Origin: Parvularia atlantis
Lineage: Eukaryota > Opisthokonta > Rotosphaerida
Length of the DNA stretch: 49,488 nucleotides
NCBI GenBank assembly: GCA_943704415.1
Contig: CALSCO010000763.1
Span: forward strand, 1 to 49,488
Direction: 5' to 3'
In this document: positions 10,331-22,208 of the stretch, in pieces
Numbering within the stretch: position 1 is the stretch's first letter
How the letters are laid out: each line of letters opens with the position of its first letter
Notes under the pieces: model-generated
The model's database searches: none
Told to the model about the DNA's origin: nothing
The model's input: the letters and a program-made list of their open reading frames with translations, nothing else
Position numbers and translations under genes: made by a program

Positions 10331-13300
10331 ATGGGCACGCCCAGCGCCGTCGCGGCGGGCGGCGCGGACCTGGGCGAGGCCGTGGTGCTGTACGACTTTG
10401 CGGCCGAGCAGCCGGACGAGCTCTCGCTGCGCGCGGGCGAGACGGTGGCGCTGGTGGTGCAGGTGCGCGGCCGCCCTGCCTCCCCGCCCGGCCTTCCGCC
10501 TCGGTGTGTCCGACAACAACACGACGTGCAGATCAACGACGCATGGTGGCTCGGCCGCGCGCCCGACGGCCGCAGCGGCATCTTCCCGGCGGCGTACGTG
10601 GCCGTGCGCGAGGTGGCGCAGGCGGCGGCGACGGCGGCGGCAATCGAGAGCTGTGCGCGCAACGCCTGCTGCTGCTGGACGGCCTAGTTAACCCCCCTTC
10701 CCTATGTGGCCGCGGGACGCCAGTCGCCGAGCGCGCACGCCCCGTCCTGCGCTTTCTGGCCACGCTCGAGCTGGACGAGTACGCGCGCGACTTTGTCGAC
10801 AAGGGCTACGACGACATGGACATTGTCGAGGAGCTGACCGAGCGCGACCTGGACGAGATCGGCGTGGCCGTGCCGGACCATCGCCGGTGCGCCGCGCGGG
10901 CGTCCATGCGCGACTGACAGCTGCGGACGTCGGCGCGCATCGAAAGACGCATCCTCAACGCCGCCGCCGCCTCGCGCTCGCGGTCCAACTCGGAGCACAC
11001 GCCGGCGCCCGTCACGACGCCGCCGCCCGTCGCAACGCCGCCGATCGCCAGCACAGCGCCCGCCGAGCCGCGCCCGCTGCTCGCGCCCATCGCCGCGCCG
11101 CCGACCGAGTACGTCGCGCCGATCGTGCACGAGGGCGGTGCGCGCCGAGGTCTGCCGCGGCCGGCAGCTCACGCGATCACAGCCGCGCTGGTGTCGGCGC
11201 CCGTCGTCGCCACGGCAAAGGACAAGCAGCTGCCGTCGCGCAAGGCCGGCTGGCTGCACAAGCAGGGCGAGCGCATCAAGGGCTGGAAGCGCCGGTGGAT
11301 GGTGCTCGAGGCCGGCGAGCTGCGCTACTACAAGGCGCAGCAGGTGTGCGCGCTTTTGACTCATCGCCTGCACCGGTCTCAGACGCAGCGCGGCGGCCGC
11401 GGCAGGACAAGGAGCCCGCGGGCGTGCTCAAGCTGCTCGAAATGCTGCGCGTGGGGCCGAGCCCGATCGAGTCGCGCAAGGACCCCAAGTGCGCGCCTGC
11501 GCCCGCGCACAGTGCGCGGACGCTCACACGGCCAGCGCAGGTATCCACACTGCTTCCACGTCGCCACCACGCGCGACCGCGTCTTCATGTTCTGCGCCGA
11601 GACCGAGCGCGACATGCTCGTGTGGATGGAGATGATCGACACGCTCATCCGCATCAAGGAGCGCCTCGGCGGCTCGCACAGCGAGCCCGTGCCGGCCGTC
11701 GAGCCGGCGTACGCGGCCCTGCGCGACGACGTCGAGCCGCCCTCGCGCAGCCCCGCGAGCTCGTTCAGGTGCGCGACGCGCTGCCTCTGCACAGCGCCTG
11801 AACGTCGTGTGGGGGGCTCAACAGCACCAGCAACGCGCCGGCCGCGTCGCCCTCGGCGTCGTCTGAGGTGGCGTTCGCGACGACGCGGCCAGCACGTCGT
11901 GGCTGACGCTGCAGCGCGCGCGCAGATCGCACACTTGTACGCGTCGGCGACCTCGGCCGTCCGCAAGATGTCGCTCCGCCTGCCGTCGCGCATCGCCCGC
12001 CCGCTGTTTGCCGACAAAGACGTGCGGCCGGGCGAGCGAGCGCGCTCTTGCGCCGCCACTTAAGCGCAACTGCACGTAGGCCAGGAAGGGGTCGGTCGAC
12101 GAGCACGACGCCCTGTCGCACCCGGCGCAGACCGTCGGCCCCGCGGCGGATGACATTGTGCCGAACGACAAGGAGGGTGCGTCATGGCCAATTCCGGCAC
12201 ACCGCCGGCTCATTCGCGACCGCAGGCTGGCTCAAGAAGATGGGCAACAACATGCAGAAGGACTGGAAGCGGCGCTACGTCGTCGTGCGCGGTGGCAAGC
12301 TGTTTTACTACCGGTCATATGAGGTGCGACGCCTCTGCACGCGTTTCGGCACACGCTCAGCGCCTGTGCGCCCGCTCAGGACTACGCCGCTGCGTCGCCG
12401 ATCAGCTTCATCGAGCTCATGACGGCAGCGGTGCGGCCGTCGCCGATCGCGTCCAAGCATCGCTTCGAGCTTGTCACGGTCAGCCGCACGTACGGCTTCC
12501 AGGTGCCGCCGCTGCGGGCTCGGACGCACGCGTACGGCAACGCTCACCGCGCCGCGCCGCACACAGACCGAGACGGCCTCCGAGCTCAACGACTGGGTCA
12601 CGACGCTGCAGAACGCCATCGCGCAGGCGCTCACGAGCGTGTCGAGCGAGCGCGACAGCATGGTCCGGACCCGTGCTTCGCTTCGGCTGTGCGCTCACGC
12701 GCGGCCGCAGTCGAGCGCGATGCTCGTTACCAGCAGCAAGCCCGCGAGCGTGCTTCAGCAGCTGCGCGGCGAGTCCGCCAACCGCTTCTGCGCCGACTGC
12801 GGCGCGGCAGGTGCGTTGCGGCGTCGCGCGCGAGCCCGTGCCCATACCCGCGTCACCGCAGACCCCGAGTGGGCCGCGTCCAACCTCGGTGTCGTGGTCT
12901 GCATCGAGTGCTCGGGCGTGCACCGCTCGCTCGGCGTGCACGTCTCCAAGGTGCGCTCGCTCACGCTCGACGACTGGCCGTCGTCGGCACTGCGGGTGCG
13001 TGAGCGCCGAACGTGCTGCCCGCCCGCTCACGTCGCGCGGCAGGTCATGCTCGCACTGGGCAATGAGCGCGCCAACTCGGTGTGGGAGGCCGTGTCGATG
13101 CCGTCCATGACCAAGCCAGAGCCGTCGTCGTCTGGGTGCGGCCATCGCACCGCCTCGACTGATGCTGACGCCTGCCATACGCCAGTGAGCGCAAGCGCCA
13201 GTACATCACAGCCAAGTACGTCGACCGCGCGGCTGTGACCCGACCGGCCGAGCCCGCACCACACGCCGAGACTGTCCGCGTGCGCGCCGCGGCTCGTGCA

Positions 13301-16300
13301 GGTCACCCCCCGGGCCGCCGTTTGATTAAGCTGTGCCGATGCGCAGGCGCTCGCCAAGGCCGCCGAAGCCAACGACGCGCTCGCGCTGCTGCGCCTGCTC
13401 GCGCCCAGCTGGCCGGCCGCGGCGCTGGTCAATCTCGTACGTCGGACTGGACACACACCGCGCTGCGGTTTGACGCACGGCGCGCAGGGGCCCGAGCACC
13501 TCGAGAACGACACGAGCCTACTGATGTGCGCCGCGGCCAGTGGCGCGGTCGAGTGTGCCGAGCTGCTGCTGCAGAACGGCGCGGACGCGGCGCTCAAGAA
13601 CCGCGACGGCGCCACCGCGCTCGATCTGGCGAAGCAGGCGCGCTACGCCGGCCGGCGCCGCATGGCGGCTGAACGCGTGCCGACAGGCTGGCCACGAGGC
13701 CGCCGTGCGCTGCCTGAGCGCGTGGACGACCAAGCGCCAGACCGACGACCGCAACGAACCCGGCGAGCACGAGGAGGTGCGCGGGAGACACGCAGCCGCA
13801 CGCGCATGTCTCACTGTCGCGCGCCGCGGCAGACGGCGATGGACTACCGCTGCGGGTTCATGTTTAAGCGCGGCGAGGTCAATAAGTTTTGGAAGCGGCG
13901 GTGGTTTGTCTTTGAGGTGCGCCCGCGCGCCACACCCGCAACACGCCGTGAGATGCCCACGCCCGTCTTGCAGAACCAAACGCTGCGCTACTTCAAGCTC
14001 AAGGACGACCGCGAGCCCGCCGGCACGGTCTTCGTGGACGACATGGTCGCAGTGACGATGCGCGACGACGCAAGCAAGCCGGTGCGCGCCGCTGCGACGC
14101 GCTGCCGATCTGACAGGGGGTGGTGGTGCGCCAGTTTTACTTTGAGCTGCTCACGCGCAAGGGCCGCGTGTACGAGCTCGCGGCCGACAACGAGGCGCAG
14201 ATGTGCGACTGGATGGACGTGCTGCGGCTGGCCATCGACCGGCGCTGGGCACGCGACGGTGCGCGCGTTGCGCGTGCTGTGCGACACAGCTGACGACCTG
14301 GCGTGCAGAGTTTGCCGACCGCAAGCTCGACCTGAGCAAGTTTGCGGCCAACGGGCCGACGCAGGTGCAGGAGGAGAACGACTCGCGGTGGCGCCGGCGC
14401 TGGTCGCTGCTGCAAGACAAGACGCTACTGCACTTTGCAGACGCGGAGCACCAGGTGCGCTTGGCCAGCCAGCACGCCCTGCAAGCCGCTGCTCACCCGG
14501 TCTGGCCGCAGCGCCTCATGAGCTCAGTCGACCTGCGCCAGCTCGTCGACGCCGAGGCCGACGTGCCGCCGCCTGGCCACGGCAGTAAGCCGCACCACGT
14601 CATCTGCATCAAGACGCAGACGCGCGTGCACCGGCTGGTGCGGCTGCTGCGCCCACTGGCGTGCACCCCCACTCAGCCGCGCCGGTCGCAGATGCTCGAG
14701 ACGCCCGAGGAGCACGCGCGCTGGCTGCGGGCGCTGAAGGACACGCAGACGTTCGGCGTGGCGATCGAGCTGGTCGCGCGGCGCAAGCAGGGCTCACACG
14801 ACAAGGGTGTGCCGCTGATCCTCGTCAAGTGCATCTCGTACCTGAATACGTACGGTCTCGAGCAGGTGCGCACGGGCATGTGCATGTGCGCGCGATCGCT
14901 GCCTGACAACGAGAGCGCCGTTGCAGGAGGGCCTCTACCGCATCCCGGGCGACGCCGAGACCGTGCAAAAGCTGCGCACGCGGTTCAACCAGGTGCGGTG
15001 TGCTACGTCACATCGGTCTTGCCAACGCACACCCGCCAGGACGACACAGCGGTGAACCTGTCCAACAGCTTTGAGCCGTCGGACGTGCACGCGACGGCGA
15101 CGCTGGTCAAAGTGCGCCGCGCGCTGCCGTCGTGGCCGCTGCTGATGCGTGCTGGCGAGCAGATGTACCTGCGCGAGCTGCCCGAGCCGCTGGTGACGCT
15201 GCGCCTGCAAGACCGCCTCGTGCAGGCGGTGCAGCAGGGCGAGCCGTCGGAGCGCGTCGAGGCCGTGCGCGGCATCCTGGTGCGCACGTTCGGACCACGG
15301 TGTCGCGTTTGGCTCACCACGGCGGAGCAGGGCGAGCTGCCGGACGCAAACGCCAAGACGCTGCGCAAGGTCGTCAACCACCTGCACCGGCTGCTGGAGC
15401 TGAGCAGCATCAACCACATGTCGATTGAGCCGCTGGTGGGCTGTCGGTCGTGCAGAGACGCGGCCGGGCGACTGACGCGGCGCCGCATGGGTAGAGCGCC
15501 ATTTTCGCTTCGTGCCTGATGCGCGAGATGGACGGCGCTGTGCCGCCGCGGTCGGCCGAGTACGCCGAGGTTGTGCAGTTCCTGCTGGCGCACTACCATG
15601 AGCAGTTTGAGGCGCGCACTGGCTTGCTGGCGCTTTCGCAGCTGACACGCGCACGGCTTGGCGTGCAGGACGCACCAGCCGCAGGCGGAAAGAGCCCGAG
15701 CGGGACACTGACACGCAAGACGGTGCGGTGTCCTCGTTTCTGATTGCTGGACGCAGCTGTTGAGTGTGCGCGCGCCGCGCGTAGCAGAGGGACGCGCCGA
15801 CGATGTGCAACGTGTACCTCGACGACGGCCAGACGAGCACGGGCGACAACGAGCGCATCTACCTCACGCCGCTGACGGCGCGAATGACGGCCAAGGAGGT
15901 CTGCGCGCTGGTGTCGGCCCGCTGGTGTCGCTCTAACGGACGGGTGGGGCGATGCGCAGGTCGCACAGGCCGTGGCCCGGCGCGTGGCGGTGGACGATCC
16001 GGCCAACGCGTGCTACAACTACGCGCTGTTTGAGGTGCTGCCGGACTCTGGTGCGCGCGCCGCATACCTGCTGCAGCACCGGCTGACAGTCTGCGCAGAG
16101 CGCGTGATCGATGACTTTGAGAAGGTGCTCGCGATTGTCAACTCGTGGCCGGCTGAGTTGCGCGGCCGCCTCGTGTTTAAGGTCAACGCGCTGCGCGCCG
16201 TGCGCGTGCCGCTGGTACGTTGTGTGTGTGGTCGTGGGGACGGCGGCTGAGCGAGGCGCGCGCCAGAACGCGGCTGGCTTCCCGGAGCTGCGCGGCTGGC

Positions 16301-16921
16301 TGTACAAGGCCTCGCCCAACGAGCGCAACTGGCGCCGCCGCTTCTGCATCCTGCGACCTGAGGGCATCCTGTACTTTCCCGACGCGAAGGCACGGTTTGC
16401 GCCATTATGCACGCCTCGCACTCACCGTTGCGTGCCGCAGAACCTCGCCTTCCCGCGCGGCAGCATCCCGATCTACGGCCTCGTGGTGTCGCAGCTGGGC
16501 GAGCGCAAGAAGGCACCGACGCGCTTCTGCTTCGTGATCAGCCGGCGGTGCGGGCGCGCGTGAGCCGCGGCATCGGGCGTCTCACGCTTGCCGCGCGAAG
16601 GTGGCCGCGCTCACCGCAGGAGGACTTTAGCCGTGTCTTTGCGGCCGAGAGCGACGAGCAGCGCCAGATGTGGGTGGCTGCGGTGCGCCTGGCCAAGGTA
16701 CGCTTGGCATGGCGGTGTCGAGAGTGCGCACCGACGACACCGACGGCGCAGAAGCCGCGCATCGTCTCGGACGCGACCGTGTTTGCGTGGCCGCCGCCGG
16801 GGTCCGAGGGCGTGTACGCCACCACAACGGACATGAGCAGTGGCGGGGTGAATGCGCACACGGCAGACACGGCGGACGAGGACGAGGGCGCAAACGAAAG
16901 CGGTGAGGCCGTGCCGGTGGC

Positions 16922-16963
<42 letters not shown>

Positions 16964-17285
16964 GGACGCGCTCGAGCGCGCCGAGGAGGAGGCCGAGAAG
17001 GCGCGCGCTCTCCAGCGCCAGCAGCAGGTGCAGCACATCACGGCACTGCGCCGCAGCCGCACCTCGACGGGGCAGAAGGTCGCCGCGCTCGCGCCCGCGC
17101 CGCAAGCCGTGCGCCTCTCGACCCTGCCGCCGCCACCACCGAAGCCGGCCACGCCGCAGCCGACCCCCACCGAGCCCGCGCCCGCCGCTGAGGACAATGA
17201 GGCATCGTGGGACGCGCTCGAGCAGGCCGAGCGCGAACTTTACGAGATCGAGCAGGAGCTGGACCGGCTCGACGTCGATCTGTGA
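10331..17285 (+). CDS. ARAP-like dual ArfGAP/RhoGAP with SH3, SAM, five PH, ANK and RA domains
   Basis: The longest gene here, with some 25 small introns. Domains in order: SH3 (VVLYDFAAEQPDELSLRAGE, about 10383-10600); SAM (LATLELDEYARDFVDKGYDD, about 10756-10970); PH1 (AGWLHKQGERIKGWKRRWMV, 11248-11660); PH2 (AGWLKKMGNNMQKDWKRRYV, 12228-12610); ArfGAP (12750-13230) with zinc ligands CADC and CIEC plus the arginine in SGVHRSLG; ankyrin repeats (13350-13680); PH3 (13847-14230); PH4 (14310-14750); RhoGAP (14750-15620) with the arginine finger in EGLYRIPGDAE; RA (15800-16200); PH5 (16280-16700); acidic, proline-rich, coiled tail. SH3 and SAM join in frame as AAIES-FAERARPVLRFL, which supports one gene. 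Both GAP centres look intact. Expected role, from animal ARAPs: phosphoinositide-recruited coupling of Arf and Rho GTPase turnover at membranes. A split into two genes is the main alternative. Confidence 0.88.
16922..16964 (+). repeat. GAGGAC-type hexanucleotide repeat encoding an acidic tract
   Basis: Tandem GACGAG/GAGGAC units encode an alternating Glu-Asp run in the tail of the ARAP-like protein, before a predicted helical segment rich in Glu, Ala and Arg. It is coding low complexity and may vary in length between strains. Confidence 0.8.
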
Positions 17286-17325
17286 TCTTTTCTTGTTTTG
17301 CATGCTTTACGATTGCGCTGCGCCC

Positions 17326-18849
17326 TTACTGGTCGTCAGCCGGTGCCGTCATCGCGGCGCCGTTGGACGGCCCCGCCCACAGCCCGTACTTCTTGCCCGG
17401 CGTCGTCTGCCACAGTCTATGCGTGCTTGTAAGCGGATGCGGTGGCAGAAACAGCGCGCGCGCATACCGGATGGTGCCGTCGTCCGAGCCCGACGCGTAG
17501 ATCTCGCCGTCGGGCGAGAAGCGCAGCGAGTGCACGGGCCCGTGGTGTGCCTTGTACTTGTCTAGTGCACGCGCCGCACAGGAAACGTGAGCACGTGCGA
17601 ACTATGCGCGGCACGGCATCGCACCGATCTCGGCCAGCGTGGCGTAGTCGTAAACGTGCACAAGAAAGTCCGAGCCGCCCGCGACGAAGCGCGGCAAGGT
17701 CGGGTGCAGCGTCACCGTTTCGCAGTTGAAGCCGAGCTTGCGTTGGTCGACGGCCGCGACCTGCCCGCCGCTGTTTGCGAGCGCGCTGAGCCCACGCGCG
17801 GCAACGGACGCGCACGCACGTGCTCAGATCGAAGAAGCGCACGCCCTGGTGCGACGCGGCCGAGAGCACGTTGCGGTGCGCGCAGATCTCGAGGTCGAGC
17901 ACGGCGTCGTCCATCGCGAGGGTGCTGACGACGCTGTTGGCGCGCAAGTCCCACACGCTGCGCACGACCGCTCACGGATCGGCACACGACACGGCGAGTG
18001 CCACTGACGCACCGCACTTCCTTGTCGTCACCCGCCGTGAAGACGACCGACGTCGCCTCTTGTGTCGCGATGGTGCGAATCGTCCCAGTGTGGCCGGGGA
18101 TCTCCATCACGGCTGGAGCGCGCCCGCGATCAGTGCGGCACGGAGACACGCTCGCACACGCGCGTGCGCACGCACCTGCGTCCCCGCCCTCGACGTCAAA
18201 CAACCTGAGGGTCTTGTCGGTGCCACCGGTGATGATGTGCCGGTTGCTCTGTCGGTCGCGCTCAGCCCGGCCGCACACGCGCCAGGGGCGGCGGCGCACC
18301 GTCGCGAGAAAGTCGACAGCGCGGACAATGTTCTTGTGGTGCTGGAGGATCTTGACCTCCTGGCCGCGTTCCGTCTCCCAGACCTTGCTGCGCGCGCCGT
18401 CAGCACGGCCCGACGCCTCCTCGCGCCAGCGGCGCGCACGCGAGGTAGTCGGCCGCGCCGGTGACGGCCAGCCGGTCGTCACGGCTGAGGCGCACGGACC
18501 AGACGGCGCCCTTGTGGCCCTTGAACGTGCCGATCCAGTCGCCCGTCTGCCCGTTGCGCAGCATCGCGTTGCCGTCTGCGGGGTTAGCGTGGCGCCATGT
18601 CGCGCGCGTGTGACGTGAGCGGCGATGACGACGGCACGAGGCAGAGCGCGCACCGTGGCACGCCGAGATCAGCAGGTACTTGCCGCCCTCGTCCATCCGC
18701 CCAAAGTGCAGCTGCGGGATGGGCCGCGTGTGCCCGGGGCACGTCTGCGCGCAGCGAAACGTGGCGCCATCCATCCGCGGCTCAGCGCCAGCCCCGCCCG
18801 GCCGACCCATCGCGCGCACCAGGGACGTCTGTCGCACGCCGGTCGCCAT
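17326..18849 (-). CDS. STRAP/Unrip-type WD40 protein
   Basis: A WD40 beta-propeller of the STRAP (Unrip) family, which in animals binds TGF-beta receptors and the SMN complex; its fungal role is poorly known. The ATG at 18849 begins [10 protein letters not shown], an intron follows (18819-18745), and [14 protein letters not shown] matches the family N-terminus closely. Blades in order include [78 protein letters not shown] and [20 protein letters not shown], ending [15 protein letters not shown]. The STRAP signatures GDWIGTF and TPGKKYGLW decide it against other WD40 proteins. Several small introns. The stop lies 40 bp from the stop of the convergent ARAP-like gene. Confidence 0.88.
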
Positions 18850-18996
18850 CCGGAGCCCGTGTCGCGTGAGTGCAGCGGTGCGTGGCCGTCGATGTGCGCG
18901 CTGCGTGAGGCGGATGGCGCGATCAGCAGAGGCGCGCACGCGGCCACATCCAATGTCTCATCCGCGTTGCCGCGCATGCACTAGTAACATGACACG

Positions 18997-19717
18997 ATGA
19001 AGCACACACTCGGCGTCCTGCTGTTTGACGGCTTTGAGGTGCTCGACGTGTACGGCCCGGTCGAGTGCCTGCACAAGGTCGAGGGCATCCGCATCGTCAC
19101 CGTGGCCGAGCGCGCCGGGCTCGTGCGCAGCACGCAGGCGCTCGAGACGCGCGCCGAGTACGGCCTGAACGACTGCCCGCCACTGACGATGCTGATCGGT
19201 GCGCGGCGGCGTCGCATCGGCCTCGCGCACAAGCTCACACGCGCAGTGCCCGGTGGGTACGGCACGCGCCGCGAGGTGCTCAACGCGCGCCTGATCGCGT
19301 GGATCCGCGAGCGCGCGCTCGCCGCTGAACTCGTCATGACCGTGTGCACGGGCACGGGTGCGCAACTCTCCGCAGCTTGCACGCACGCACGCGCCGATCC
19401 GTGCGGGCGCAGCACTGCTCGCCAAGACGCGCCTGCTGGACGGCGTGCGTGCGACGAGCAACAAGCGCTCGTTCGCGTGGGTCGCGCAGCAGGGCCCGCT
19501 CGTGCGCTGGGTCCCGCGCGCGCGCTGGGTCGAGGACGGCAAGTGGTGGACGTCCTCGGGCGTGTCGGCCGGGACGGACATGGCGCTGCAGGTGATCGAG
19601 CGCCTGTGCGGCAAGGCCAAGGCGGACGACATCACGGCGCAGGTCGAGTGGGACCGCAAGACGGACGCGGCGTGGGACCCGTTTGCAGACATGTACGGCC
19701 TCGCGCCAAAGTTGTGA
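18997..19717 (+). CDS. DJ-1/PfpI-family protein
   Basis: Three exons (introns 19199-19246 and 19358-19412) give 205 residues. The start MKHTLGVLLFDGFEVLDVYG continues GPVECLHKV, the DxxGPxE segment of the DJ-1/PfpI/ThiJ superfamily. VPGGYGTRR follows, then VMTVCTGTALLAKTRLLDGV, where the cysteine is the expected nucleophile of the elbow, and later TSSGVSAGTDMALQVIERLC. The subgroup resembles fungal PfpI-like proteins of unknown substrate rather than classical glyoxalase III. Splicing between the two last motifs restores CTGTALLA, which supports the intron. The divergent 147-bp gap to STRAP should hold both promoters. The stop is 20 bp from the stop of the next, convergent gene. Confidence 0.88.
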
Positions 19718-19737
19718 CACGGATGCGGCTGGCCGTG

Positions 19738-21020
19738 TCACTTGGGCAGCAGCGCGCGCAGCGTCCTGTGCTACGCTGTCAGCGGGTGCCGCTGGTGGGG
19801 CAACAAGCGCACGGCGCACCGCTTGACGGTCTCGGCGGCGTGCAGGAACTGCGTCGCGACGGCGAGCGACGACGGCCACGGCGCGCGCTGGTCCTGCTGC
19901 TTGGGCGGCGGCGGTGGCGGCGGCGCGCCATGCGCGTTGCTTGTGGTGGTCACGTACGACGATGACGCGTAGCCGGAGCGCGCGCCCGATCCGCTGGCGC
20001 TCGACGGCACCGACGCCGGGCCGGAGACGGGCGTGGGCGCGGTGCTGACCGTACGTGTCTGGCGGCGGCTCGAGCGGCGCACGGCGTCCTGTGCGGCGAG
20101 CGCGCGGTCCTTGGCGAGGCAGTACTTGAGCACGGACGCGAGCTTCTTCTGCGAGTGTGAGGCCGGAGGGGTAAGCGCGCACGACTGCACACCAGCAGTG
20201 CATGCGTGCGCGAGCGTGCCTGACGCTTGGTGGCGCCGGCGCGCGCCGTGCCGGGGTCGTCGAAGCGCAGCCGCTTGTTCGGCCCGCCGTTGATCGCCAA
20301 CCACTCGCCATCGGCCGAGCGCTTGTGGCCGGGCGGGATGCACGGCGTGGGGCGGCGGCGGCCATACGTGCGCAGCAGGGCGCGCTGCGAGGGCGGAACG
20401 CGCGGGTCGTCCAGCCACGCGGCGTCGATGTTGGGCGCAAACACGTTGACGATCTGCGCACATGTTGAGTGAGGCCCGCCAACAAGCGCCACGCACGTGC
20501 AGGCGCACCGGCTCCTTGACGACGGCGCTGAGGGCGGTGGCGACGGGGCCGCGCCGCGGCTGCGACCGGCGGGACGCCTCGGCCAGGATCAGGCGCTGGA
20601 TGACGCGCTGCGGGCGCGGCTTGAGCAGCGTGCGCTGGACGAGGCCACTCGCGGTGCGGTGCATGTGCGGCAGGGGCGTCCGGGCGAGCGCGCGCGGCAG
20701 GTGCACGGGTCGCGGCGGCTGCGGCGGCTGCGGTTGCGGCGGTGGCGCCATCGATGGCACGACGGCCTCATCGGTCGAGGTCGCCGACGACGACGTGACG
20801 ACGCTGTCGCTGAAGATGTCGATCGAGGGCACGGTGGCGGCGGCGGCCTCAAAGCGCAGGCGGCGGCGTGGCGTGCGCTCATCCTGGGCGCGCGCGAGGG
20901 CTTAGTTAAGGCTGGCACGGCTGCAAAGACGGCGCGCACCTGGGGCGTCGGCAGCGTCGAGCGCAGCGGGAGGGTCGGGGCCGACGGGGCGCCAGCCGCG
21001 CTGTCAGAGTGCACAAACAT
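19738..21020 (-). CDS. Proline-rich protein of unknown function
   Basis: I do not recognise the family. The ATG at 21020 gives MFVHSDSAAGAPSAPTLPLR; an intron with a TTAACTAAG branch site then joins to DERTPRRRLRFEAAAATVPS. The middle is proline-rich and basic (PPPQPQPPQPPRPVHLPRAL), followed by PQRVIQRLILAEASRR and a more structured segment, VNVFAPNIDAAWLDDPRVPP and GEWLAINGGPNKRLRFDDP. A serine/threonine-rich stretch precedes the last short exon, which ends TLRALLPK-stop (last intron ends just before 19764). Two RRxLRFE/KRLRFDD basic motifs could be nuclear signals or kinase-docking sites; that is only inference. At least four introns support a real gene. It follows PEX11 on the same strand after 129 bp. 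Confidence 0.65.
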
Positions 21021-21149
21021 CGCTGTCGGGCGCACGGCGGTGAGGCAGGGCGGGCGCGCGGGCGAGGGCAAAGAACGCAAAGGATGCAAAGGCTGGCGCC
21101 AAAAAAAAAAAAAAGTGAAGCAACACACGCGTACACGCCGGAGCCCCAC

Positions 21150-22110
21150 TCACGCCGTCGTGTACTTCCACTTGAGGTACAGCCCGACCAGCGACGAGAT
21201 CGTGCCGGCGATGCCGACGCCCAGGGGCGGGAACCACGACTCGCGCACGGACCAGTGCGCGGCCAGGCAGAAATCGGCGAGCGTCGCGACGAGGCGCAGG
21301 CGCAGATCGCTCTCGGTGTTGCGCAGCGTCGCGATGTGCGTCTTGAGCTGCGAGAGGGGCGTGGTCGGGGTCTGGGGCTGCGCCGTCGTGCGAGTGCTCA
21401 GCAGGCCTGGCGGGCGTGATGCACGGCCGCACCAGCGTCGCGTACGACTTGTCGAGTTCGTCGCCCGTCCCGTTGGTCGCCCCGGGCTCGCCGCCGTGCT
21501 CGGCCAGGTGGAGCGTGTTCGCGAGGTTGAGGCGCTCAAACGTGACGTGCAGCAGCTTGTACGTGAGCGCGGCGACGTCGAGCACGATGTAGACGAGCCA
21601 GGCCTGGCACGACACGCGCGAGCACGCGTTGCGCGTCTCCTCCGAGAGCGGGATAACGTCGTGCAGGGCGAGCCAGTAGACGTTGTCGAGCGGGTAGTAC
21701 ACGACCATGCTCCAGGCCTGTGCCGCGCCGCGTGAGCGGTTGCGTGGCCCACGAAAGGCGACGCGCGCACCTGCACGATCGACAGCGGCCGCAGGAACGT
21801 GTCCGTCTCGGTGTTGGCGAGCACGCCGTCGACCGTCGCGAGCATGCCAAAGAGGCGCAGGACCATGCGCGTGTCGGCGATGGGCCCTGGCGCACGGCGT
21901 CAGCGCGATCCGCCGCCGTGTGCGTGTGGGCGCCGCACCGGTAAAGTTATTGATGCGCCGCACCAGCTCCGACTTGTCGCCGTGGCGGCGCGTCAGGTAC
22001 ACGTTCACGAGCCGCAGCGTGTACTGCGCCGTGCGGAAGACCTTGTCCGCGCCCGACACGGACGAGACAAAGGCGATCGAGCGCGCGAGCGGTGCAGGCG
22101 TCGCCGCCAT
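21150..22110 (-). CDS. PEX11: Pex11-family peroxisomal membrane protein
   Basis: Pex11 proteins curve and elongate the peroxisomal membrane before fission. The ATG at 22110 gives AATPAPLARSIAFVSSVSGA, then DKVFRTAQYTLRLVNVYL, the amphipathic helix region of the family. GLADNIR-like sequence is replaced by PIADTRMVLRLFGMLATVDG. Further on are VYYPLDNVYWLALHDVIPLS, SCQAWLVYIVLDVAALTYKL and a C-terminal membrane helix, GVGIAGTISSLVGLYLKWKY. Three introns (near 21935-21887, 21775-21722 and 21423-21375) restore the frame in each case. The exact subtype (Pex11, Pex11C or Gim5-like) cannot be settled by eye. It shares a 98-bp divergent promoter with RIP1. Confidence 0.82.
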
Positions 22111-22208
22111 GCTTGGTGCCAAGGACGCGTGCGCGGCACGTGGGCTGCGCGAAACATGAGCTGCGGGCCACACGCTGCGTCTTCCGGTTCCTCGCCCTCT
22201 TCGCCGCG
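22111..22208. promoter_or_regulatory. 98-bp bidirectional promoter of PEX11 and RIP1
   Basis: This divergent gap contains ACGCGT (22125-22130), the palindrome CACGTG (22137-22142) and GCGCGAAA shortly after. All three are short motifs known to bind fungal factors of MBF, bHLH and SBF type. Both flanking genes serve organelle metabolism. Occupancy is not shown by the sequence. Confidence 0.45.

Noticed and set aside
10331-10687. A separate small SH3 gene ahead of the SAM-PH gene
   Set aside because: The frame ends at a TAG, but an intron from the GTGCGC after IES to the CAG before 10723 removes it and joins in frame to FAERARPVLRFLA. One gene is the better model, though RNA evidence is needed.
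22137-22142. CACGTG as proof of bHLH control of RIP1 and PEX11
   Set aside because: A single six-base palindrome is expected often in DNA this GC-rich. Listed only as a motif in the shared promoter.
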